A stretch of 64,000 bases of DNA, taken from Candidatus Altarchaeales archaeon. GTDB taxonomy: Archaea; Altiarchaeota; Altiarchaeia; IMC4; SCGC-AAA252-I15. The stretch spans positions 248,001 through 312,000 of the forward strand of contig WJMO01000005.1 in the NCBI GenBank assembly GCA_014727915.1, in the 5' to 3' direction. Made by a program: the position numbers and the translations under genes. The notes beneath the pieces are model-generated. The model saw only the letters and a list, made by a program, of their open reading frames with translations. It did no database searches and was not told the DNA's origin. Shown here piece by piece: positions 18,094 through 26,758 of the stretch. Position 1 is the stretch's first letter; each line of letters starts with the position of its first letter.

Positions 18094-19866
18094 ATGCTCA
18101 GGTGGTTGGACGATTATTTCGGCCTACAATGGCTTGCAGGACTATCCATCGCGGTGCTCTTCCTCGCAGCCGGAATACTGACAATCGGCGATTATGGCAT
18201 AACCGTGGACAGCCCGGAGAACTTCCTCTGGGGCGACATATACCTCCGATTCTACCAGTCCTGGAACCCCGCCTACCTGAGGTACGGTGAGGGCGAGAAC
18301 CCGTTGATAGAGTATCCACCAGCACCCACCCACGTATTCGACCATAGGGTGAAATACCGGCCGTGGATGTTCCACCCCGTTGCCAAGATATTCACAGCAT
18401 TCACCCATCAGACGTTCCATGAGCGTCTGGGTTGGCTAGACGACATCGACGCACACCACCTAGGCATACTGGTGATATCCGCGGCCGGCGTATTCGCACT
18501 ATATGCCATGGTCTACGAGGTGTTCGGCTACGCTCCCGCAGTAATATCTGCAGCCTCTCTCGCATTATACCCTCGTTTCATAGCCCACAGCCACAACAAC
18601 GTAAAGGACACGCCAATGACATGTTTCTTCATATTCACCATGTACTGCTTTTGGAAGGCGTTCAACACCAGGGACCTGCGCTGGAGCATACTTGCAGGCA
18701 CTTCGCTTGGCCTATCATTGAACGTCAAGATAAACGCCTACTTCATGCCTCTGATATTCGGGGTTTGGCTGTTCCTCACCTACAAGGGCGGAGAGGGCAC
18801 GGTTATGATGCCCAAATTCACAGTTGAACGGGCGAGCATCAAATACTGCCTCCAGGAGAGGAGATACGACTCCAAGCTCAACATCGCAGTCATAGTAATA
18901 TTGGCGCTGTCCGTGATGTACCTGAGCTGGCCGTACCTATGGGAAAGGCCGCTGGCCAACCTGTTCACGAGCATGCAATTGTTCGCCCAGGGCGGAAAGG
19001 ACATACCCGTTCTCTACAACGGCGTGATATACTCCTCATCAACGGACCTGCCGTTCTACTATGCTCCGCATTACCTGCTGATCGTAACACCCCCCCAAGT
19101 TCTGTTACTATCCGCCCTTGGCATGTTCGAGGCAGGCAGGATCCTTAAGTCAAAGCGGAAACCGGACTCTGACAAGAGGGAGATGATAATCCTCCTCCTG
19201 CTCTGGCTCCTGACCCCCCTCGCAAAGTACATGATACCCGGCACTGTAGTAATCGATGGCATAAGGCATTTCCTGGAGGTGGTGCCGCCTCTCTGCGTAT
19301 TCGCAGGGCTCGGTGGCGGGCTCCTATATGGCAGAGCCAGGGATTACCTGTCCTCTCGCGCTTCTCACCCAAGGATACTGGCAGTTATCCTGGTGATCCT
19401 GCTCTATGCTCCCACGGCATACGCGAACGTGAGACTCCACCCCTACCAGATAGCATACTTCAACTTCCTCGTCGGCGGGGTCAAGGGAGCAGAGGGCAGG
19501 TATGAGATAGGATACTGGGGCACGGCCTTGAAGGAGGCGGCATGGTGGACGTCCCAGTGGAAGACGCCAGACGTTAAGGTGATGGACCCAATGTGGTGGC
19601 ATCTGACCGCATACTACCTCGACATATCCCGGAACCCCGGGGAAAAGAACTACGTCATACTATTGAACGACCCTACAATGCACAACATCTCCTGGTTCAG
19701 CCCCCGCACTCGCAACATCATGGCCTACGTCCTCGAGAACAAGACGCCAGTCCACACAGTCGGCGTCGAAGGAGTGCCACTCGCCTACGTCTACGACGTA
19801 GCCGGGGATGAATTCAAGAACATAGAAGGATACGAAGTCCAAAACTACACTGCCTGCGGTTGCTGA
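18094..19866 (+). CDS. PMT/ArnT-like (GT-C) membrane glycosyltransferase
   Basis: 590 aa; many TM helices; LYPRFIAHSHNNVKDTPMTCFFIFTMYCFWKA; DGIRHFLEVVPPLCVFAGLG; early acidic DYGITVDSPENF loop. Confidence 0.7.
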   Translation: MLRWLDDYFGLQWLAGLSIAVLFLAAGILTIGDYGITVDSPENFLWGDIYLRFYQSWNPAYLRYGEGENPLIEYPPAPTHVFDHRVKYRPWMFHPVAKIFTAFTHQTFHERLGWLDDIDAHHLGILVISAAGVFALYAMVYEVFGYAPAVISAASLALYPRFIAHSHNNVKDTPMTCFFIFTMYCFWKAFNTRDLRWSILAGTSLGLSLNVKINAYFMPLIFGVWLFLTYKGGEGTVMMPKFTVERASIKYCLQERRYDSKLNIAVIVILALSVMYLSWPYLWERPLANLFTSMQLFAQGGKDIPVLYNGVIYSSSTDLPFYYAPHYLLIVTPPQVLLLSALGMFEAGRILKSKRKPDSDKREMIILLLLWLLTPLAKYMIPGTVVIDGIRHFLEVVPPLCVFAGLGGGLLYGRARDYLSSRASHPRILAVILVILLYAPTAYANVRLHPYQIAYFNFLVGGVKGAEGRYEIGYWGTALKEAAWWTSQWKTPDVKVMDPMWWHLTAYYLDISRNPGEKNYVILLNDPTMHNISWFSPRTRNIMAYVLENKTPVHTVGVEGVPLAYVYDVAGDEFKNIEGYEVQNYTACGC

Positions 19867-19900
19867 CAAAACCACCCCCCAAAAACAGGCTCCAAATAGT

Positions 19901-20284
19901 TCACGCTTTCAGTATTCTTATCGCTAGGTGGGCTGCGTTTTTCCCGTTGTCCACTCCCACCGCCGCCACTGGAACCCCCGGCGGCATCTGCACCACTGCT
20001 AATAGGGCGTCCATTCCCCCGAGCTTCGCGTCCACGGGAACGCCAATAACAGGTTTGGCGGTCTTGGACGCGACCACCCCCGGAAGGGCTGCTGAAAGCC
20101 CGGCTATGCATATGAAAACCCTAGCGTCCGTATTCTCCACTATCTCATCCAAACGGTCTGGCTCCCTGTGGGCGCTGCAGTATTCGACCTTATGGTCTGT
20201 CTTGTTCTCCTTGAGCACTTCCTCGGCCTTCTCCACTATCTTCCGGTCGGATTCGCTCCCCGCTATTATTAAAACGTCGACCAT
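19901..20284 (-). CDS. purE: PurE-family (AIR carboxylase/NCAIR mutase) protein
   Basis: 127 aa; [77 protein letters not shown]. Confidence 0.85.
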   Translation of the reverse strand: MVDVLIIAGSESDRKIVEKAEEVLKENKTDHKVEYCSAHREPDRLDEIVENTDARVFICIAGLSAALPGVVASKTAKPVIGVPVDAKLGGMDALLAVVQMPPGVPVAAVGVDNGKNAAHLAIRILKA

Positions 20285-20301
20285 AATAGGTTAAAGGTAA
20301 A

Positions 20302-21066
20302 ATGGCTATTAAAGTAGCTCTCTTGGGCGCTGGAAGGATGGGCCGGGCAGCGGCAAAGAAGATAGTCGAGGCAGGGGACATTGAAATTGTCGCAGCATAC
20401 GACCTAAAACCCGGAGGTCCTGTTGAAGGGGTCAAAGTCCAGGACATAAAAGAGCTTGACGGCGGTCTTGACGGCGTTGACGTCGCTGTGGACTTCACCC
20501 TGCCAAGCGCATGCTGCGAGAACGCTAAGACAATATCCGATGCTGGCGTGAAGCTTGTGGTTGGCACCACCGGCTTCGACGAAGGTCAGATGAAGAAGCT
20601 GAAGGATATGGTGGAACCCGTAGGTGCTGTGATATCCCCGAACATGAGCGTCGGCGTCAACGTGTTCTGGCAGCTCGTCGGCGAAGCGGCTGAAAAGTTC
20701 AAAGGCTACGACATCGAGGTTGTCGAAGCCCATCACAGGTTCAAGAAGGACGCGCCAAGCGGCACGGCATTGAAAGCCGTCGAGAGGATATGCGAGGCCT
20801 CCGGCAGGGATGTGAGAGGTGATGTGGTCTATGGGAGGGAGGGCGAGTGCCCCCGGCGTGAGGGGGAGATCGGCGTTCACAGCATACGTGCCGGCGACAT
20901 AGTTGGAGAACACACGGTAATATTCTCCACATTGGGCGAACGGTTCGAGATACGCCACCAAGCCCATTCACGCGAAAGCTTCGCGTCTGGGATACCTGAT
21001 GCGATAAGGTTCATAAAGGCCAGGAAAGGGGTTTATGACATGCAGGATGTGCTGGGATTGAGATGA
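20302..21066 (+). CDS. dapB: 4-hydroxy-tetrahydrodipicolinate reductase
   Basis: 254 aa; VALLGAGRMGRAA, VVGTTGFDE, ISPNMSVGVNVFWQLV, VVEAHHRFKKDAPSGTA. Confidence 0.95.
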   Translation: MAIKVALLGAGRMGRAAAKKIVEAGDIEIVAAYDLKPGGPVEGVKVQDIKELDGGLDGVDVAVDFTLPSACCENAKTISDAGVKLVVGTTGFDEGQMKKLKDMVEPVGAVISPNMSVGVNVFWQLVGEAAEKFKGYDIEVVEAHHRFKKDAPSGTALKAVERICEASGRDVRGDVVYGREGECPRREGEIGVHSIRAGDIVGEHTVIFSTLGERFEIRHQAHSRESFASGIPDAIRFIKARKGVYDMQDVLGLR

Positions 21067-21632
21067 AGGTGCTCGGCATAAACGGAAGCCATCGCAGGGA
21101 CGGCAACACGCATCTGATGCTCGGAAAGGCCTTGGAAGTCTGCGAAAGAAACGGATTTGACACGGAACAGGTAAACCTCGCCGACCTGGAATTGGGCTAT
21201 TGCACCGTCTGCGATGCCTGCAAGTCCGAGTTCACCTGCAGCCTGGAAGATGATGTGATGGGTGTTCTTGAGAAGATGGCCTCAGCAGACGCTATCCTAG
21301 TCGCCACGCCGGTCTACTTCGGCGGGGTCACCGGGAGGCTGCGCACTTTATTCGACCGGACCCTGCCCCTCAGGCGGAACGGTCTCATGCTTTCAGGCAA
21401 GCTGGGAGCCGCCCTGGCTGTGGGTGGAAGCCGTAACGGAGGCCAGGAGATGAGCATACAGCAGATACACGCCTGGATGCTCATCCAGGAGATGGCAATA
21501 GTGGGGGACATGAAGACGGCCCACTTCGGGGGCATAGCCACCGCTCACAAGCCTGCAACCGTTGAAGCTGACGAGACCGGGATGAATACAGTGCTGAACA
21601 CCGCCGAGAACATATGCCGGCGGCTTAAATAG
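21063..21632 (+). CDS. NADPH-dependent FMN reductase / iron-sulfur flavoprotein family
   Basis: 189 aa; INGSHRRDGNTHLMLGKAL, ILVATPVYFGGVTGRLRTLFDR, CTVCDACKSEFTC; ATGA overlap with dapB. Confidence 0.85.
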   Translation: MKVLGINGSHRRDGNTHLMLGKALEVCERNGFDTEQVNLADLELGYCTVCDACKSEFTCSLEDDVMGVLEKMASADAILVATPVYFGGVTGRLRTLFDRTLPLRRNGLMLSGKLGAALAVGGSRNGGQEMSIQQIHAWMLIQEMAIVGDMKTAHFGGIATAHKPATVEADETGMNTVLNTAENICRRLK

Positions 21633-21638
21633 GGTAAA

Positions 21639-22244
21639 TTACCTCCTGCATTCGTCTCTGAAGTTCTCGAGTATCCTCAGCCCGTTGTCGCCGCTCTTCT
21701 CCGGGTGGAATTGGGTGGCGTGAACGTTCCCTTCGCTGATCACCGACGGGAAGGTCCGCCCGTATTCGGTTTCGCCCGCAACCACCCAAACAGAGTTAGG
21801 CATTACATGGTATGAGTGGACGAAGTAGAAGTAGCTCCCGTCCTCCACTCCCTCCAGCAACGGGGTTTCCCTCACCCTCCTCACGGTATTCCATCCCATG
21901 TGTGGAACTTTCAAACCGCCCGTGAACTTCCGGCAGGTTCCCCTGAACAGTCCGAGGCCCCCGACTCCCGGGTTCTCCTCGCTGGACTCGAATATCAACT
22001 GTATCCCGAGACAGACTCCGAGGAAGGGCGTGCCCGAATCGACGGCATCCTCTATCGATGGTTTGAACGCTTTCACCTTCTCCATTGCGTCGCCGAAAGC
22101 CCCCACACCCGGCAGAACGATACCGTCCGCGTCCCCGATCATTCCAGGGTCTTCAACGAGCTTCAAATCCGCCCCGACCTTCCTCAGCCCGTTGCTTATG
22201 CTTCTGAGGTTCCCGGCTCCGTAGTCTATCACAGCAATCATCAT
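21639..22244 (-). CDS. hisH: Imidazole glycerol phosphate synthase glutamine amidotransferase subunit
   Basis: 201 aa; VIDYGAGNLRSISNGLRKVG, LPGVGAFGDAM, FLGVCLGIQLIFESSEE, VPHMGWN, YFVHSYHV, HATQFHPEKSGDNGLRILENF. Confidence 0.96.
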   Translation of the reverse strand: MMIAVIDYGAGNLRSISNGLRKVGADLKLVEDPGMIGDADGIVLPGVGAFGDAMEKVKAFKPSIEDAVDSGTPFLGVCLGIQLIFESSEENPGVGGLGLFRGTCRKFTGGLKVPHMGWNTVRRVRETPLLEGVEDGSYFYFVHSYHVMPNSVWVVAGETEYGRTFPSVISEGNVHATQFHPEKSGDNGLRILENFRDECRR

Positions 22245-22280
22245 GGCCTTAATTTATGTGTGTTCTCTATCTTTAATACG

Positions 22281-23252
22281 ATGAGCAGACCTCCTGCCGA
22301 GAGACCCCCCGGCGAAGGCGCCCCGTTGGAGCGGGCTCCAAAGGCATGGGAGTACCCTGGACTGGATGCTCGTCTTCTGAAGTTCGTGAAGCGGGAAGGG
22401 CAGGTTGGGTTCCGGCGGCGTGCCCACGACATAGACGACTCTGGCTACGTGGAGATAGGCGGCCTCAAATACATGGTGTTGGAAAACATCAATTCGCCCC
22501 GTTTTAGCTTCACAGTGCCGATGGGCCTTAACGCATTATTTGACAGATCCTGCAAGGCTATGGGTGTTGTGGGCGCTGGGGGTAGTGTCTGCTTCGCAGG
22601 CCCGGTGGACGTAAAAAATCTCGAATCTGCGGGAATCACATTCGACGGTGGTATCAGCAGCTGGGGTTCCGTCCACGCGAGAGAGGGCGAGATAAAGGGC
22701 CGGGGCGACATAATCGCAGAACAGGTTAAGGCAAGATCGAACATCGGCGTATATGGTTCCGTCAGCGCTCAGCTGGTGATGTCCCTGGACGGGTTCCTGT
22801 CAGCGGACTCTGTTCGGGGCGAGGCTATCCTCGGAAGCCGCGGAGTCCTCGCCATGAACGGTAGCCTCGAATACCCCAACGAGGCGAACACCGATGTCAG
22901 GCGGATATGTTTGGTCTGGAGCAGGGATGGGAGAATATACTCAAAGGGCGGCATAAGAACCGGAAGCATCTGCTCATCCCAGGACATACTCACCTCAGAG
23001 GGTGACTTGCAGATAGAAAAGGACGCCTTCTGCATCTCAGCTAATATAAAGGGCCGGGTCGTGAACTCGAAGGGCGAGGACGCTTCAACCAACCTATACT
23101 CCAGACGCGGCGGCCAGATACTAGACGAGTATGACCGGAAAGTCATGGTGCCAGCAAGGGATGTGGATCCAGACGACCTCTACCGGAAGGTGGAGCGGTC
23201 CCCCTTCGCATGGGATAGGTGGGAGCAGTACTACACTCGCTATACTGACTGA
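22281..23252 (+). CDS. Bactofilin-like / beta-helical repeat protein
   Basis: Start taken at MSRPPAERPP inside the longer ORF (upstream part is antisense to hisH). Alternating hydrophobic GISSWGSVHAREGEIKGRGDIIAEQVKARSNIGVYGSVSAQLVMSLDGFLSADSVRGEAILGSRGVLAMNGSL suggests a beta-solenoid. Confidence 0.6.
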   Translation: MSRPPAERPPGEGAPLERAPKAWEYPGLDARLLKFVKREGQVGFRRRAHDIDDSGYVEIGGLKYMVLENINSPRFSFTVPMGLNALFDRSCKAMGVVGAGGSVCFAGPVDVKNLESAGITFDGGISSWGSVHAREGEIKGRGDIIAEQVKARSNIGVYGSVSAQLVMSLDGFLSADSVRGEAILGSRGVLAMNGSLEYPNEANTDVRRICLVWSRDGRIYSKGGIRTGSICSSQDILTSEGDLQIEKDAFCISANIKGRVVNSKGEDASTNLYSRRGGQILDEYDRKVMVPARDVDPDDLYRKVERSPFAWDRWEQYYTRYTD

Positions 23253-23974
23253 TATGCCTTGACTGCGCTGATTATCCTCGCTAGCATCATCGGGTCCCGC
23301 TCAGCTATAGTCCCGGTGACTATCACGTCCGCGCCCGCTTCCACGACCTCAACCACTGAATCGGGTGTTCTCATGCCCCCTCCAACGATCAAGGGGACGG
23401 AGATCTCGCCTCTTACTGTTCTCACCATCTCAACCGGCACTGGCTTGTCGGCTCCGCTGCCAGCCTCCAGGTAAACGCAGCTCATCCCATAGTATTCGGC
23501 GGTAAGCGAGTAGGCGACCGCTTTATCAATGTCTTCCTCTCCTATCCTGTCGACCTCTCCCACTTTCTCGACAGTCGTGGGTTCCCTGCTTGTCGATATT
23601 ACAACATAACCCATTGGTATAGGATCAACGCCCATCTTCTTCAGATGGGGTGCTGCTTTCATCTGCTCGCCCACGAGGAACCTCCTGTTCTTGCTGTTCA
23701 TGAGCATCATCCAGAATATGTGGTCCGCGTGTGCGCTCACCCCCGCGGCAGTGCTGGGGAAAAGGATAGTGGGCAGGTTGCATGACCGTCTTATGGCTTT
23801 TGTGACTGTGTCCGTCACCTCATTCCCAGCGGTGGACCCCCCGACCATTATCGCATCGGACCCGTATTCTTCCGCTTTGGCCGCGAGCTCCCCCGCATTC
23901 CCCGGGCTCTGATTGTCGGGGTCTATAAGCGTGAAATGGGTTTTTCCGCCTTTCAGGATATCTTGCAGGTCCAT
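23240..23974 (-). CDS. Geranylgeranylglyceryl phosphate synthase
   Basis: 244 aa; HFTLIDPDNQSP, DAIMVGGSTAG, ILFPSTAAGVSAHADHIFWMMLMNS, VYLEAGSGADKPVP, PLIVGGGMRTPDSVVEVVEAGADVIVTGTIAE. Confidence 0.95.
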   Translation of the reverse strand: MDLQDILKGGKTHFTLIDPDNQSPGNAGELAAKAEEYGSDAIMVGGSTAGNEVTDTVTKAIRRSCNLPTILFPSTAAGVSAHADHIFWMMLMNSKNRRFLVGEQMKAAPHLKKMGVDPIPMGYVVISTSREPTTVEKVGEVDRIGEEDIDKAVAYSLTAEYYGMSCVYLEAGSGADKPVPVEMVRTVRGEISVPLIVGGGMRTPDSVVEVVEAGADVIVTGTIAERDPMMLARIISAVKAYQSV

Positions 23975-24010
23975 GAGGAAAAGTATGGGTTTTCAGGTAA
24001 AAAATACGTT

Positions 24011-24823
24011 TCAGCGGGTGAATTTGGGCCCCGCCCTCCTGAATTCCCTTATCTTCTGCGGCTTTAGCTTCCCATCATAGTCGTATAGCACCACCCTCTC
24101 CTCCACCCAGTCTGCCTCGGGTTTATCGCATTTTTCGCCCTGCCTGCACCGTTCTCTAGCATGGGATAGCCTTTGGACACGCGCCTGCTGGACTTGGGTC
24201 CGCTCCTCGTCGAATTCGAAATGCCAGTCGACGTGGAGGTTGACATCCCTCCCGTGGGTGATATCCCGCACCAGTTCAACCAGTAGTTCAGGGTTTGTCA
24301 CCTTGATCTTCTTAGGCTCCGCTGGCGCCCCTCCCTCGCCCGCGTCCAAAGGCACTGTGCCTGCAGCTGGTGATGCCAAAGGCACTGTGCCTGCAGCTGG
24401 TGATGCCAAAGGCACTGTGCCTGCAGCTGGTGATGCCAATGATGTTGTGCCTGCAGCCGGTGATGTTGCACCCTCTGATGATGTTGCCGTTGAAGCCGGC
24501 CCTCCCGCAGTCTCAGCCGGTATCTCCCTATCCGACCGTAGCTCGACCATAACTTCGCTTTCTCCCGTATTGATCCTCACTCCAAGATGGCTTACCCCAT
24601 CGCCTGGCACCACCTCGAACCGGCTGAACGTTACTGTCTTGGGATAGTCTGCCTTTAACTTCGCCTCACGCTCCCTGTAGGTTTCGGCCAGTAGCTTGTC
24701 CGCTCCGCCGGGGGTGACCTGCTTGAGCCCTTCCATCACTTCCTCGATCCTCTGAGGCGGCTGTGCGGTGTCATGTGCTGGTTGCTCGGCTGCGTGCGCT
24801 TCCTGCGGTGGCGGGCTTGGCAT
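24011..24823 (-). CDS. Hypothetical protein with Pro/Ala/Gly linker repeats
   Basis: 270 aa; (LASPAAGTVP)n linker; ordered C-terminal segment with EERVVLYDYDGKLKPQKIREFRR. Confidence 0.6.
   Translation of the reverse strand: MPSPPPQEAHAAEQPAHDTAQPPQRIEEVMEGLKQVTPGGADKLLAETYREREAKLKADYPKTVTFSRFEVVPGDGVSHLGVRINTGESEVMVELRSDREIPAETAGGPASTATSSEGATSPAAGTTSLASPAAGTVPLASPAAGTVPLASPAAGTVPLDAGEGGAPAEPKKIKVTNPELLVELVRDITHGRDVNLHVDWHFEFDEERTQVQQARVQRLSHARERCRQGEKCDKPEADWVEERVVLYDYDGKLKPQKIREFRRAGPKFTR
24346..24465. repeat. 30-bp in-frame tandem repeat, 3 exact copies plus 1 degenerate
   Basis: ccaaaggcactgtgcctgcagctggtgatg at 24346, 24376 and 24406, then ccaatgatgttgtgcctgcagccggtgatg at 24436. Confidence 0.95.
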
Positions 24824-24853
24824 ATACTATTTCAGGATGAAAAACGTTATAAA

Positions 24854-25861
24854 TCAAATCACGCCGCTCTCTTCCGCTGCCTGGCGGGCTTTTCCCTCGG
24901 TGATACCTGCCCGGAGGATGGTGTGCCGTTCCCTGACTTCATGGGCTTTCACAAGCGCTTCCACTATCAAGTCCTCGCCTATCCTCAGGTCCTTTGCGTT
25001 TGTAGGGGCTTTGCATTTCTTCAGCGCGTTCCTTATCCTCCTCCACTCCGCGTCGTGCAGGTAGGCCATCACTATCGCTCCCACACCGCACTGTTCCCCG
25101 TGCAGTGCGGGCTCCTCGCAGATGATGTCCAGTGTGTGGCTGAACATGTGCTCGCTCCCGCTGCATGGGCGTGAAGAGCCTGCGATGCCTATGGCGACAC
25201 CGGATGAAATCAGCGCTTCGACGAGGACGCTGATGTCATCATATATGTCCTGCGCCTTATTCATGACTATCTCGGCGCTCATGCTCGAGAGTGCCGCGGC
25301 GTAGTCTCCGTAGTATTCTCCCTTCTCGTCGTGGGCGAGCTTCCAGTCCAGGACCGCGGTGTAGTTGGATATGGCGTCCGCGCACCCGGAGGCGAGCAGC
25401 CGCCTGGGGGCTTTGGCTATTATCTTGGTGTCGCATATGACTCCCAGCGGGCAGTGCACTCCCACAGACAATGGCCTGTCCCTCTTCAAAGACGCCTGGG
25501 GCGAGGCTATGCCGTCGTGGCTTGCGGATGTCGGGACGCTGATGAGAGGCAGCTTGCTCTCGAAGGAGATTATCTTGCTCGCGTCCAGGATCTTGCCCCC
25601 TCCGACGCCGACCACGTACTGGGCATTATCCCTCTTGACCTTCTCTTTCAGCTCGTCTAGTGTCTTGTCCGTAACGTCCTCGGCTATTGTGACTTCGCCG
25701 TTGACTTCGACCGCGACGGTCTCTCCCGCGATCTCTCCCGTCTTTTCGTCGCAGAGTATCAGGGGCTTCCCTTGAAGGTCGAGTTCTGCGACTACTTCGT
25801 CCACCTCGTAGACTGCGTCTTCCCCTACCAGGACTTTCCGGGGGAGTTCGATGTTCTTCAT
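24854..25861 (-). CDS. egsA: sn-glycerol-1-phosphate dehydrogenase
   Basis: 335 aa; VVGVGGGKILDASKI, ISVPTSASHDGIASPQASLK, GCADAISNYTAVLDWKLAH, SRPCSGSEHMFSHTLD. Confidence 0.95.
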   Translation of the reverse strand: MKNIELPRKVLVGEDAVYEVDEVVAELDLQGKPLILCDEKTGEIAGETVAVEVNGEVTIAEDVTDKTLDELKEKVKRDNAQYVVGVGGGKILDASKIISFESKLPLISVPTSASHDGIASPQASLKRDRPLSVGVHCPLGVICDTKIIAKAPRRLLASGCADAISNYTAVLDWKLAHDEKGEYYGDYAAALSSMSAEIVMNKAQDIYDDISVLVEALISSGVAIGIAGSSRPCSGSEHMFSHTLDIICEEPALHGEQCGVGAIVMAYLHDAEWRRIRNALKKCKAPTNAKDLRIGEDLIVEALVKAHEVRERHTILRAGITEGKARQAAEESGVI

Positions 25862-26154
25862 AGTAGCGAGATTATCTGCGCGTGCTTGACCCCGCAGACT
25901 TTGACCGTGTTCTCCTCGTCTATCAGCTTTCGTCTCACGGCGACTTCGACTATCCCGTCACCCATTAGGTTGGCTATGCTGGCTTCTCTGACCAGCTCCA
26001 TGAACTGTTCCTCAGTCACTTCCTCGCCGCCGTAGAACCTTTCGTTGACGTGTATCTCCAGCTCTCCGTCAGTGTATCTCTCTCCTAGGATGTCTTGGTC
26101 GCACGCAGCCAACAGGGTGTCGCTGCCCAGCCTATGGACCTTTGCGGAGTACAT
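25858..26154 (-). CDS. DUF424 family protein
   Basis: MYSAKVHRLGSDTLLAACDQDILGERYTDGELEIHVNERFYGGEEVTEE; typical position between aIF2-beta and egsA; overlaps egsA start. Confidence 0.85.
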   Translation of the reverse strand: MYSAKVHRLGSDTLLAACDQDILGERYTDGELEIHVNERFYGGEEVTEEQFMELVREASIANLMGDGIVEVAVRRKLIDEENTVKVCGVKHAQIISLL

Positions 26155-26162
26155 GCTATCGT

Positions 26163-26582
26163 CTATTTTATCCTGCGCATCGGCCACCATCCTCCGCAGG
26201 CTTCGCATTTGATTATCTTCTGCCCTTCCAGCTCCCCGGTTTTCGTGTCGGGCCTACCGCACTCGTGGCAGATGACGTATTCTTTCGCGTACTCGTTGAG
26301 GCGGTCTCCGACTATGTTAGTCTTAAGCTTCCTCTGTATTATCGCCCTGTTTGTCTCCAGGTTAGCGGGAGCTGCCAGCTCCTTTGAGAGGAACTTGAGC
26401 ACGTGCTCTGGCTTCCGCCCCATCGCGGTCGTTATCTCGTTGAAGTTCCTGATGATTGTGGTGTTCCCCTCTATGAAAGTGTCTGCTGCGGGTATCTCGA
26501 AGCGCTCGTGCTTTTTCAGCTTCTCCGGCAGCCCGGTCCACACCCGCTCTAGCAGTTTGTCATACTCGTATCTGCTGTCCAT
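26163..26582 (-). CDS. Translation initiation factor aIF2 subunit beta
   Basis: 139 aa; EGNTTIIRNFNEITTAMGRKPEHVLKFLSKELAAPANL; zinc ribbon CHECGRPDTKTGELEGQKIIKCEAC. Confidence 0.95.
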   Translation of the reverse strand: MDSRYEYDKLLERVWTGLPEKLKKHERFEIPAADTFIEGNTTIIRNFNEITTAMGRKPEHVLKFLSKELAAPANLETNRAIIQRKLKTNIVGDRLNEYAKEYVICHECGRPDTKTGELEGQKIIKCEACGGWWPMRRIK

Positions 26583-26758
26583 GGTAGGTTGATACTATAG
26601 TAGAGCCTTAAATAAAAGGTAAAAGGGGTTCCTCCTCCACGGTGAAAACATCCAAAAACACAAACAACTTGTACAATGTTCAAAACGGTTGTTTTGGGCG
26701 TTTTCTTCAGTATTTAAGCAAAAAACGACGATATTTAACAATAGGTGTCTCCCCTAAA

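Noticed and set aside
21816-22280. N-terminal 155 codons of the 478-aa ORF
   Set aside because: Antisense to hisH; the real start is most likely ATG at 22281.
24346-24465. Tandem 30-bp repeats as a possible CRISPR array
   Set aside because: Copies are directly adjacent with no spacers and lie in frame inside a CDS as a Pro/Ala linker.
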